Shown here in pieces: positions 1-8,028 of a stretch of 64,000 nt of DNA (position 1 is the stretch's first letter; each line of letters starts with the position of its first letter). A program made the translations under genes and the position numbers. The DNA is from Streptomyces hyaluromycini (GTDB lineage: Bacteria > Actinomycetota > Actinomycetes > Streptomycetales > Streptomycetaceae): the NCBI RefSeq assembly GCF_002217755.1, contig NZ_BCFL01000016.1:1284319-1348318 (forward strand). Direction: 5' to 3'. Below the pieces are notes generated by a model. The model was not told where the DNA came from, ran no database searches, and worked only from the letters and a program-made list of their open reading frames with translations.

Positions 1-709
1 CACCCAGGGACCACAGGTCGGAGGCGGGCCCGGCGCCGCGCCCCGCACCGCACTCCGGAGCCACGAAGTCGCCGCCGCACGGCTCCTGCTGCGCCGCGCC
101 GATGCCGAAGTCGGTGACGACGACGCGCTCGCCGCCGGCTTCGAGGAGGACGTTGGAGGGCCTGAGGTCGCGGTGGACGATGCCGACGCAGTGGGCGGCG
201 TGCAGGGCACCGAGGACGGCCAGCCCGATCCGGGCGGCCTCGGCGGACGGCAACGGGCCGCGGGCGGCGAGGGCGGCCTGCAGCGACTCCCCCGTCACCA
301 GCTCCATGACGATCCAGGGGCGTTCGCCGTCCAGGAGTACGTCGTGGATGGCGACGGCGGCCGGATGGTCGACGCGGGCGGCGGCGCGGGCCTCGTGCAG
401 CAGCCGGTGCGCGGCCCGTTGCCGCTCCTCGTCCGCAGGCTCACCGGTCAGACGCAGCTCCTTGACGGCGACGTACCGAGCGTCAGGGCGGTCCGCCGAG
501 CCCGGACGATCCGCCGGGTCCCGGCCGTCCAGCGAGTCCCGGCCGTCCAGCGCGCCCTGACCGCCGCGCACGCCCTGACCGTCCCGCGCGACCTGCTCGT
601 CACGGGCGCGCCACACCGTGCTGGTGGGCCCGGAGCCGATGCGCTCGGCGAGCCGATAGCGCCCGCCGATCAGACGCCCCTCGACCGGCTGTTCGCCGTC
701 TTCACTCAT
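1..709 (-). CDS. Ser/Thr protein kinase, N-terminal part (runs off left edge)
   Basis: The frame starts at the ATG at 709 and leaves the window, so about 236 residues are visible. They show a Hanks-type kinase: P-loop GSGPTSTV near residue 26, VAVKEL with the ATP lysine at about K83, catalytic loop HRDLRPSN (D about 181) and DFG at about 200. Two oddities are seen. Some 38 residues rich in Asp-Gly-Arg (about 41-78, repeats such as DGRDSLDGRD) are inserted between the P-loop strands and the lysine strand, and the usual HRDLKP lysine is arginine. It is the last of five kinase-type genes on this strand, 135 bp after its neighbour. It probably phosphorylates proteins at the membrane; substrates cannot be read from sequence. 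Confidence 0.9.
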   Translation of the reverse strand, partial: MSEDGEQPVEGRLIGGRYRLAERIGSGPTSTVWRARDEQVARDGQGVRGGQGALDGRDSLDGRDPADRPGSADRPDARYVAVKELRLTGEPADEERQRAAHRLLHEARAAARVDHPAAVAIHDVLLDGERPWIVMELVTGESLQAALAARGPLPSAEAARIGLAVLGALHAAHCVGIVHRDLRPSNVLLEAGGERVVVTDFGIGAAQQEPCGGDFVAPECGAGRGAGPASDLWSLG

Positions 710-844
710 GTCACATGAGTACCTTGCGCACCATGCCCTTGTCGAAGCGGCGCGGTCAGAGGTCCGCCGGCCGCGGGCCCCTTCCTGTGGAAGTGCCCAC
801 GGCTGCCCCACGGCTGCCCCACGGCCGTCCCATGTCGGTGCGTG

Positions 845-2509
845 TCAGGCCGAGTTGGCCGTGAACGTGTCCACCGCGACATCGAAGTACTCCCGCGCCT
901 CCCGCACCTTCCCGACCGGCGCCGACACCCACACGTCGTACATCTGCCCGCTCTCCTCCCAGCAGATGTCGTAGGTGTGCCGCGGTCCCTCCGTCGCGCT
1001 GAAGCCCTTCCAGGTGAACTCCCAGAACGCGGCGGGGTGTCCGGAGTGGGTGGTGTCCGTGACCCGGCCGTCGTGGTACCCGGGGTTGGTGCTCGGCCCG
1101 TCGGCCGCCGCCCGCCGCATCACCCCGCCCGGTCCGCCCGTCTGCGGCTCGGAGACCTTGATGCCGAGCCGGAAGGTCTGCCCCGGCGACATGTAGAAGA
1201 CGCGCTCGCCCTGCGGGTCGCGGGTGAAGCCCTCCGGTACGGCGAGGGCGAAACCGGCCGGGTCCCGCGCGAGGCGGTAGCCGGAGGGCGCGGTGCTGGA
1301 GTGGGCGGTGGGGGGCGGCAGGGCGGTCGAGGAGGGGGTGAGGGTGGCGGAGGGCAGGGCGGTCGCGGGGAGCCCGGTGGGCGAGGCGGTCGCCGGGTGC
1401 GAGGCGGAGACGGCCGTCGTACCCCCGGGGCCCGGGGTGGTGCCGCCCCCGCCGCCGTTGAACAGCAGCGTGGCCGCCGACACGCCCGCCCCGGTCATCG
1501 CGGCGACGAGCAGCGCGGCGACCAGCACCCCGCGCGTGGAGGTGGGCCGGGGCGGCCCGGCCGGTTCCGGGGCCGGAGCCGACGGCAACGGAACGTCCCG
1601 CTGGGTCGGCGTGTACGACGCCGCGCCCGCGCCCTGCGTCGTACCGGCGTCCGCCACGGTCCCCGTCTCCAGGAACCCGCGCAGCATCCGCTCGGCCTCC
1701 GCCGCGCCCAGCCGCCGCTCGGGATCCCGCTCCAGCAGCCCCCGTACGACCGGCAGCAGCGGCTCGGCCTGGGCAGGTGGCCGGATCTCGTCGGAGACCA
1801 CGGCGTGCAGGATCCCGCCGAGCGAGTCGCGCCGGAACGGCGACTCGCCGCTGAGCGCCGCGCACAGCAGCGCGCCCAGCGACCACAGGTCGGCCGCCGG
1901 GCCGGACCGCGAGCCGGACATCCGCTCTGGCGCGGTGTACTCGGGCGAGCCGACGAACGAACCGGTCTCGGTGAGCGTGGTGGCGCCCGCGACCTGGGCG
2001 ATGCCGAAGTCGGTGAGCACGACACGCCCGGTGGCCGCCTCGACGAGCACGTTCGCCGGTTTGATGTCCCGGTGCAGCACCCCCGCCCCGTGCGCCGCCC
2101 GGACCGCGCTCAGCAGGGCGATCCCGATCCGCGCGGCCTCACCGACGTCCACCGGCCCGCTCCGCGAGATCCGGTCGGCGAGCGAACCGCCGTCGATCAA
2201 CTCCATGACGATGTAAGGCCGTCCGCCGTCCTCGACCACGTCGTGCACGACGATGATGTGCGGGTGGTGCAACTGGGCGACGGCCTGCGCCTCACGCAGG
2301 GTGCGTTCGCGGCGCAGCCGGGCGTCGTCGTCCGAACGGGAGTCGTCGACGGTGAGCTCCTTGACGGCGACCTGCCGTCCCAGTAACTGGTCGGTCGCCC
2401 GCCATACGACACCCATCCCACCCCGCCCGAGCCGCGTTCCCAGGCGATAACGCCCCGCGATCAGACGGACGGCGTCCCCGTCGGTCCCCATGGCCCCATG
2501 ATGCCGCAC
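845..2509 (-). CDS. Transmembrane Ser/Thr protein kinase with extracytoplasmic C-terminal domain
   Basis: 554 residues. The kinase domain covers about 15-285: GRGGMGVVW loop, VAVKEL lysine, HRDIKPANV catalytic loop, DFGIAQ and SPEYTAPE activation segment. A Pro/Ala-rich linker follows, then one membrane segment (about 325-350) and a C-terminal domain of about 140 residues outside the cell that resembles those of the neighbouring kinases (GFALAVPEGFTRD, then WEFTWKG). PASTA repeats, usual in PknB, are absent. The GTG at 2509 is preferred because GGAAGGGG lies 8 nt upstream; an ATG at 2491 is in frame but poorly placed. Likely a receptor kinase; the ligand is unknown. Confidence 0.92.
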   Translation of the reverse strand: MRHHGAMGTDGDAVRLIAGRYRLGTRLGRGGMGVVWRATDQLLGRQVAVKELTVDDSRSDDDARLRRERTLREAQAVAQLHHPHIIVVHDVVEDGGRPYIVMELIDGGSLADRISRSGPVDVGEAARIGIALLSAVRAAHGAGVLHRDIKPANVLVEAATGRVVLTDFGIAQVAGATTLTETGSFVGSPEYTAPERMSGSRSGPAADLWSLGALLCAALSGESPFRRDSLGGILHAVVSDEIRPPAQAEPLLPVVRGLLERDPERRLGAAEAERMLRGFLETGTVADAGTTQGAGAASYTPTQRDVPLPSAPAPEPAGPPRPTSTRGVLVAALLVAAMTGAGVSAATLLFNGGGGGTTPGPGGTTAVSASHPATASPTGLPATALPSATLTPSSTALPPPTAHSSTAPSGYRLARDPAGFALAVPEGFTRDPQGERVFYMSPGQTFRLGIKVSEPQTGGPGGVMRRAAADGPSTNPGYHDGRVTDTTHSGHPAAFWEFTWKGFSATEGPRHTYDICWEESGQMYDVWVSAPVGKVREAREYFDVAVDTFTANSA

Positions 2510-2705
2510 CGGACGGACCCCTTCCGGCGCGGTGACCGGCCAAGTGCGCCGCCACCCGACTTCAGGGGCGATTGTTTTCAGCCATGACCGGTTTCAAAAC
2601 GGACGCAAAGCATGGCAAACAGCAAGATCATACGCCCCATAAAAGGTGAATCGGACGACTGGAATCATGCTGTCAAGTGAATCATGGAAGCCTTATCTTT
2701 CCTTT

Positions 2706-3119
2706 ATGGGAAACACATTGAAGCGCCTTTCCGTAACGGGTGTCGCGGCGGTGGCGATATTCGCCGCGGGCACGGTCACCAATGCCAGCGCGGCGAGCGG
2801 CGGAGCCGCGTGCTCGGTGACGGGCGCCACGGGGAGTCTCACGTTCACCAACTGGTCAGCCCACTACGTGGACATCAGCGGTTGGATCAAGGACACCGCC
2901 GCCGATGGCCACCATGTGGCCATTCGCCTCGTTTCCATAGACGACAGCACTGGATACGTCACGGAGTGGGGCTGGCATTCCGAATACGACGGGAACGACC
3001 AGAAAAGCAGCTTCACCACTTACGCGGCGCCCTCGGGTGATTCGCTCGACTACATCGGCGCGCAGGTGGCGGTCATAGAAGGAAGCACGATAGTCCGTTC
3101 CTGCACCGACTACGCCTGA
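2706..3119 (+). CDS. Small secreted protein of unknown function
   Basis: 137 residues from the ATG at 2706, which starts a clean Sec signal peptide (MGNTLKRLSV, hydrophobic core, then NASA-ASGG near residue 30). Earlier in-frame starts at 2646 and 2667 would bury this signal. The mature part of about 105 residues is rich in Ser, Thr, Asp and aromatics, with two cysteines (near residues 36 and 134) that could form a disulfide. No family is recognised. It lies alone on the plus strand between two minus-strand kinase genes, and both it and its 195-bp upstream gap have lower GC than the surroundings, which hints at later insertion into the kinase cluster. Confidence 0.7.
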   Translation: MGNTLKRLSVTGVAAVAIFAAGTVTNASAASGGAACSVTGATGSLTFTNWSAHYVDISGWIKDTAADGHHVAIRLVSIDDSTGYVTEWGWHSEYDGNDQKSSFTTYAAPSGDSLDYIGAQVAVIEGSTIVRSCTDYA

Positions 3120-3139
3120 GCCTTCGCGGAGGGCGGCCG

Positions 3140-3175
3140 AGCGCGCCGCCGCCCCGGGAAGGACGGCGGCGCGCT
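3140..3175. terminator. Hairpin terminator between convergent genes
   Basis: An 11-bp perfect stem (AGCGCGCCGCC at 3140-3150 with GGCGGCGCGCT at 3165-3175) lies between the secreted-protein stop at 3119 and the kinase stop at 3188. It can serve both strands. There is no U-tract, as usual in Streptomyces. Confidence 0.7.
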
Positions 3176-3187
3176 GTTCCACTCGGG

Positions 3188-4825
3188 TCAGCCCTCCTGG
3201 AAGCCCCGCAGGATCACCTCGAACTGCTTGCTGGTGGTGTCCCAGTCGTCGGCCGGCGAGGCCGCGTAGATGGCGTACTCGGTGCCGGCGCTGTTCATGT
3301 ACCCGACGTCGATCGCGTGGTAGGGCCCCGGGAAGTAGTGGGGCGCGTCCTTGGCCAGCGCGTTCCAGGTGTACTCCCAGCGGACGCCCGGCTGGTCCCG
3401 GAAGAGCTCCTGCTTGAGGCTCAGCTTCTTGTAGTCGAGCAGCCGGTCCGAGACCCGTTGGTCCAGGTCCTTCATGTGCTCGTACGAGGTGCTGAAGTCC
3501 GGCGCGGTGTCGACGGCGACCCGTACGAGGTGCTTGCCCTTGTCGGGCGAGTAGTCGACCTGCTGGAGGCCGTCCTGGTCGATGGAGACAGACCGCTTCC
3601 ACCCCTTGGGCAAGGAGATACTGAAGCCCACCGGGTCCTTGCGCCGCTCCCAGCCGGCGGGAACCGCCCCCTGACCGCCCCCGTCGCTCGGCGAAGCACT
3701 GGCGCCGGCACTGGCACCCGGAGTCGACGAGGCGGAGACGGAGCCGCCGGGGCTGTCCGTGCCGAACTGCTGCAGCGCGACCGCGACGCCCCCGCCGCCG
3801 ACCGCCGCGAGGGCGACGACCAGGGCGAACGTACGCAGGCGGAACCGCTTCGCGGGCGCGGGCACGGGCACGGGCCCGACCGTCACCGGCGGATACGGCG
3901 TGCCGGCGGCCGACTGCACCCGGGTACCGGTACCGGTCCCCATCCCCGTGATGTCGTACCCCGACCGCCCCGTCGGCACATACGCCTGCGCCCCGCTCGG
4001 CCGTCGTCCCTCCGCCGCCTCGGCGAGCATCTGCTCCAGTTCCTCGGGGCCGGGCCGCTCGGCCGGTTCCTTGCGCAGCAGCCCGGTGATGACCGGTTCC
4101 AGCGGGCCCGCGCTGAACGGCTCGGCGGCCTCGTCCTCGACGACCGCCTGCATGGTGGTCAGCGGCGAGGTGCGGCGGAACGGCGAGCGCCCCTCCACCG
4201 CCGTGTACAGCGTGGCGCCCAGCGCCCACAGGTCGGAGGAGGGACCCGGATCGTGCCCGCGCACGCGCTCCGGCGCGAGATAGTCGACGGATCCCACGAC
4301 CTCGCCGGTACGGGTGATGGTCGTGTCGCCCTCGATCTGCGCGATGCCGAAGTCGGTGAGCAGGACCCGGCCGTCACGGCCGAGCAGCACGTTGCCCGGC
4401 TTGACGTCCCGGTGCAGCACTCCGGCGCTGTGCGCGGCGCGCAGCGCGCGCAGCACCCACAGCCCGATCCGCGCGGCCTCCCGCGGCTCGATGCGCCCCT
4501 GCTCCTTGACCGCGTCTGCCAGCGAGTAGCCCTCGACCAGCTCCATGACGATCCACGGGCGGCCGTCGTGTTCGAGTACGTCGTGGACGGTGACGACGGC
4601 GGAGTGGTTGATGCGCGCCGCGGCCCGGGCCTCGGCCCGGGTGCGGGCCAGCAGGATGGGCTGGTCGCTCTCGGAAACGTAGAGCGCGGCCGTCAACTCC
4701 TTGATGGCGACCGCCCGGTGCAGCACCTCGTCGTGGGCGCGCCACACCCGGCCCATGCCGCCGCTGCCGATGATGTCGGCCAGCCGGTAGCGGCCCGCGA
4801 TGAGCAGGCCCTGCATCTGATTCAC
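3188..4825 (-). CDS. Transmembrane Ser/Thr protein kinase with extracytoplasmic C-terminal domain
   Basis: 545 residues from the GTG at 4825, chosen because GCGGGG lies about 5 nt upstream and the kinase domain starts at once (GLLIAGRYRL). Motifs: GSGGMGRVW, VAIKEL, HRDVKPGNV, TDFGIAQ, and the APERV segment. A linker of about 45 residues leads to one membrane helix (about 331-351), then a Ser/Ala spacer and an external domain (GFSISLPKGWKRS to WEYTWNA to DDWDTTSKQFEV) related to those of the two neighbouring kinases. All catalytic residues are present, so it should be active. The 170-bp gap behind the pseudokinase gene suggests its own promoter. Confidence 0.92.
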   Translation of the reverse strand: MNQMQGLLIAGRYRLADIIGSGGMGRVWRAHDEVLHRAVAIKELTAALYVSESDQPILLARTRAEARAAARINHSAVVTVHDVLEHDGRPWIVMELVEGYSLADAVKEQGRIEPREAARIGLWVLRALRAAHSAGVLHRDVKPGNVLLGRDGRVLLTDFGIAQIEGDTTITRTGEVVGSVDYLAPERVRGHDPGPSSDLWALGATLYTAVEGRSPFRRTSPLTTMQAVVEDEAAEPFSAGPLEPVITGLLRKEPAERPGPEELEQMLAEAAEGRRPSGAQAYVPTGRSGYDITGMGTGTGTRVQSAAGTPYPPVTVGPVPVPAPAKRFRLRTFALVVALAAVGGGGVAVALQQFGTDSPGGSVSASSTPGASAGASASPSDGGGQGAVPAGWERRKDPVGFSISLPKGWKRSVSIDQDGLQQVDYSPDKGKHLVRVAVDTAPDFSTSYEHMKDLDQRVSDRLLDYKKLSLKQELFRDQPGVRWEYTWNALAKDAPHYFPGPYHAIDVGYMNSAGTEYAIYAASPADDWDTTSKQFEVILRGFQEG

Positions 4826-4996
4826 GTTGCCCCGCAATGCTCTTGTCAGGGCCAGACTAAGGACCGGCCTGCGGTCATGGAACGGGTGGGGTCCCACGGA
4901 GACAGCACTGTGACGGTTTTCGCTTTCGGCACCGGATGTGAACGCGATCCCCGCGCCTGAAATGGAACCAACCGTCCCTGAACGCGTTACCGCCGC

Positions 4997-7891
4997 TCAG
5001 CCCGTGTACTTGTACGTCGACGACGCCTGCTCGTACAGCGTGGTGACCTCGTCCCGGTCCGCCTCCGGACCGCGCACCTGCACGATGTGGTACCTCCCGT
5101 TGATCAGGAAGACCATGTTGCGCACGAACAGGTCGCCCTCCTGGCTGTCCGTCCAGGTGAACTGCCCCTCCGCCGACACCTGCTGGCCCACCGTGATGGT
5201 CCGCAGCCCGCCCGCCGTGGCCCAGCTGGAGTCCCGGTACGGCTGCAACTCCGGTTCCTTGTCCCGCTGGTACGCCATCGGGTCGCTGCCGTAGCTCGCC
5301 GCGCTGTCCCGTCCGGCCACGACGATCAGCTCGAACTTCCCGTGCGAGTAGATCACCTGGCCGCTGCCGTTCCTCGGGGTGCGGCTCCAGCCCTTGGCGA
5401 CGGCGATCCGGAAGCCGTTCGGGTCGTCGCGCAGGGTGAACCCGTCGGCGGCGTCGGCGCCTCCGGCCGAACCGGCGGTGGTCTGGGTCTCGGTGGACGG
5501 AGTCGAGGTGGGCGTCGGCGTCGGTGTCGGCGTGGGCTTCGCACTCCGGCCCGGTGCGGGGCTCGCCTCGCCGGCCGCGCCCGTCCGGTCGCCGGACGCC
5601 GCGCCGTCGTCCGCGCTGCCCTTCTTCGGCAGGAACAGCATGGCGTACGCGACCGCCGCGGCCAGCAGGAGCAGGACCAGCAGAAGCAGCGTACGGCCCA
5701 GTCTGCGCGGGGACTTGGCCTCCTGCCGGGCCCGCTTGTGCCGGCCGTGCGTCGCCGGCAGCCCGGCCCGGCGCCTGCGCACCAGCTCACCGCGGCGCCG
5801 GATGATCGGCAGCCGTTTGGGGTCGGCAGGCGGGGCGGCGACGACATAAGTACCGGCGTCCGGCTCGGGCGCGGACCGCACCAGCGAGCGCAGCCAGCCG
5901 CGCAGCTCCTCGAAGTCCAGCCGCTCGATGGGGTCCTGACGCAGCAACGACTCCACGACCGGCCGGAGCGACCCGCACTCCTCCGCGAAGGCGGGCGGCT
6001 CCGAGCACACCAGCTGCACCAGCTCGGCCGTCGACTCCTCCGGATACGGCGCGTGCCCCTGCACCGCCCGGAACAGCAGCGCGCCCAGCGCCCACAGGTC
6101 GGTGGCCGGGCCGATGGGTGCCGCCAGCTGCCAGTTCTCGTGCACGGGAACGGCCTGCTCCGGCGCCCAGCGCTCGGTCACCGGCCCCACCACGGTCATC
6201 CGCACCTGCCGCGCCCGTTCGGCGGCCAGCGCGGTGGCGGGCCCCCGCCGCCCGGGTACGACGGCGGCGGGCTCGCCCCAGCGGGCGGCGGGACCGGTGC
6301 CCTGCGCGGGCACGACGACGTGCGGCTGTCCTTGGACGCCCTGGAGTTCGGCGCCGGTCCGCGGGGCGGTCGCGCCGGTACCGGCCAGGGGCGTGCCCGC
6401 ACCGGGTCCGGCGGCCGGGAGCACGGTGCGTTCCTGGCCGGGGGCCGCCACCGGGGGCGTGCCGGGGCGGGGAGCGGCGCCGTGCCAGGGCGACGGCGCG
6501 CCGCCCACCCCGTACGGGTCGGCTATCCGGCCGGGCGGCACCCCGGCTCCCTGCTGCTCCCCGCCCGGGGCCTGCGCCTGCCCGTTCGCGTACGACGGTT
6601 GCGCCACGCCGTTGGCATACGGCTGCTGGGCCGCCCCGTTGGCATGCCCCGGGCCCCCGGGGCCGTACGGCGGCTGCGGTGCGGGCGCCGCGGTCTCGCC
6701 CTCGGCCGACGGCCGGGCACCGGGCAGCGCGGCCCGCCCGTTCTGCTGGGCCTCCTGGACCCGGGCGGCGGCCCTGGCGCCAGCCCGGTACGCGGCGATC
6801 GCCCCGGCCCTGGCGGCCCGGATGTCCGCACCGGTCTCCAGCGCCCGCCGCTCCACCGCACCCGTACCGGCACCGCCCGGAGCAGAACCGGCCGGACCGG
6901 AACCGCCCGGTCCCTCGTCCGGACCGGCCCCCGGCAGCCCGCCGGCCACCCGCGCCTGAATCGCCGCACGCCGAGCGGCCTCGGGATCGGCCTCCGGCGC
7001 GCCGGGCGCCCGCTGCGCGCCGCCCGTACCACCGGCCGTACCACCGACGCTCCCGATGCCCCCGACGGCGACAGCACCCGAGCCGGCCGAACCGCCCGAA
7101 ACACCCGAACCGGGCGAACCGGCCGGGGTGCCGGGCGGGTTGCCGAGCGGGTTACCGGCCCGGTTGTCGGTCCGGTTGCCGGGCGTGGCGGAACCTTCCG
7201 CCTCCCCGACCCGCCGACCACCGGCGGCGGCCGCCACGCCGCTCCCGCCACCCTCGCCGCCCTCGCCCTCCTGCGGCGGCACCGGGTCGTACCCGCACAG
7301 CGCCTCCTCCGCCGCCCCGACCGCGAGGCCGGTCAGCATCACCCGGCCGTCGTCGCAGACGAGGACCGTGCGGGCGGTGATGTTGCGGTGCACCCAGCCG
7401 TGGGCGTGCAGGACCCGGAGCGCCATCAGCACGTCGGAGGCGACCTCGGCCGCCCGGTACGGGCTCAGCGGCTGCTCGGCGAGGACCGCCGCCAGCGACC
7501 GCGCGGCGACCGACTCGCTGACGATCCACAGCGAACCGCCCTCGGCGAACACGTCGAAGACCTGGTCGAGCCGGGGATGGTCGGGGATCCGGGCGGCGGC
7601 CTGCGCGGCCTCCACGGCGCGCCGCACCACCGGGTCGCTGGGCCGGCGTGTCGCGGTCCGTGCCGTCGGCGGCCGGCGGGCGCCGCGGTCACGCGCCGTG
7701 AACCCCTCCGGCAACCCCTCGGCGTCCAGCACCTCCGCCTCGACGACCTCCGGCAACGGCACCTGCCGGACGAACACCTCCTGCCCGCTGTAGGTGTCGA
7801 AGGCCCGCGTCTCGGTGTGTTCGTACTCGTCGGAGGGGGGCAGCGGCAGGCGGTAGCGGTCGGCGAGTACCCGACCCGCGTAGTCGTCCAC
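4997..7891 (-). CDS. Membrane pseudokinase with a very long disordered insertion
   Basis: 964 residues from the GTG at 7891 (GGGAGG 4 nt upstream); an in-frame start at 7981 lacks this site. The fold is kinase-like but each catalytic motif is altered: the VAVK lysine is arginine (VFVRQV), HRD is HRN (about 168-170) and DFG is GLA (about 188-190). Between the two lobes of motifs sits about 400 residues rich in Gly, Ala and Pro (about 205-600), after which the normal PATDLWALG segment resumes. A basic stretch, one membrane helix and an external domain (GFRIAVAKGWSRT) similar to the neighbouring kinases close the protein. It probably acts as a scaffold or allosteric partner of an adjacent kinase rather than as an enzyme. 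Confidence 0.88.
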   Translation of the reverse strand: MDDYAGRVLADRYRLPLPPSDEYEHTETRAFDTYSGQEVFVRQVPLPEVVEAEVLDAEGLPEGFTARDRGARRPPTARTATRRPSDPVVRRAVEAAQAAARIPDHPRLDQVFDVFAEGGSLWIVSESVAARSLAAVLAEQPLSPYRAAEVASDVLMALRVLHAHGWVHRNITARTVLVCDDGRVMLTGLAVGAAEEALCGYDPVPPQEGEGGEGGGSGVAAAAGGRRVGEAEGSATPGNRTDNRAGNPLGNPPGTPAGSPGSGVSGGSAGSGAVAVGGIGSVGGTAGGTGGAQRAPGAPEADPEAARRAAIQARVAGGLPGAGPDEGPGGSGPAGSAPGGAGTGAVERRALETGADIRAARAGAIAAYRAGARAAARVQEAQQNGRAALPGARPSAEGETAAPAPQPPYGPGGPGHANGAAQQPYANGVAQPSYANGQAQAPGGEQQGAGVPPGRIADPYGVGGAPSPWHGAAPRPGTPPVAAPGQERTVLPAAGPGAGTPLAGTGATAPRTGAELQGVQGQPHVVVPAQGTGPAARWGEPAAVVPGRRGPATALAAERARQVRMTVVGPVTERWAPEQAVPVHENWQLAAPIGPATDLWALGALLFRAVQGHAPYPEESTAELVQLVCSEPPAFAEECGSLRPVVESLLRQDPIERLDFEELRGWLRSLVRSAPEPDAGTYVVAAPPADPKRLPIIRRRGELVRRRRAGLPATHGRHKRARQEAKSPRRLGRTLLLLVLLLLAAAVAYAMLFLPKKGSADDGAASGDRTGAAGEASPAPGRSAKPTPTPTPTPTSTPSTETQTTAGSAGGADAADGFTLRDDPNGFRIAVAKGWSRTPRNGSGQVIYSHGKFELIVVAGRDSAASYGSDPMAYQRDKEPELQPYRDSSWATAGGLRTITVGQQVSAEGQFTWTDSQEGDLFVRNMVFLINGRYHIVQVRGPEADRDEVTTLYEQASSTYKYTG

Positions 7892-8028
7892 GTTGCCTCC
7901 CCCGGCCGCCCGGTTGGTCAAATCCGTTCGTTTCGCGGCCCGTTCTGTATGCATACCTGGATGCGTACGGTCCGCAACCACTCACGATACGTGCCGGAGG
8001 CAATTCGCATTGTGGGGATGCGAATTTG

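Noticed and set aside
709..844. Direct repeats of CCACGGCTGCC between the first two kinase genes
   Set aside because: Only two and a half short copies; too weak to call an element.
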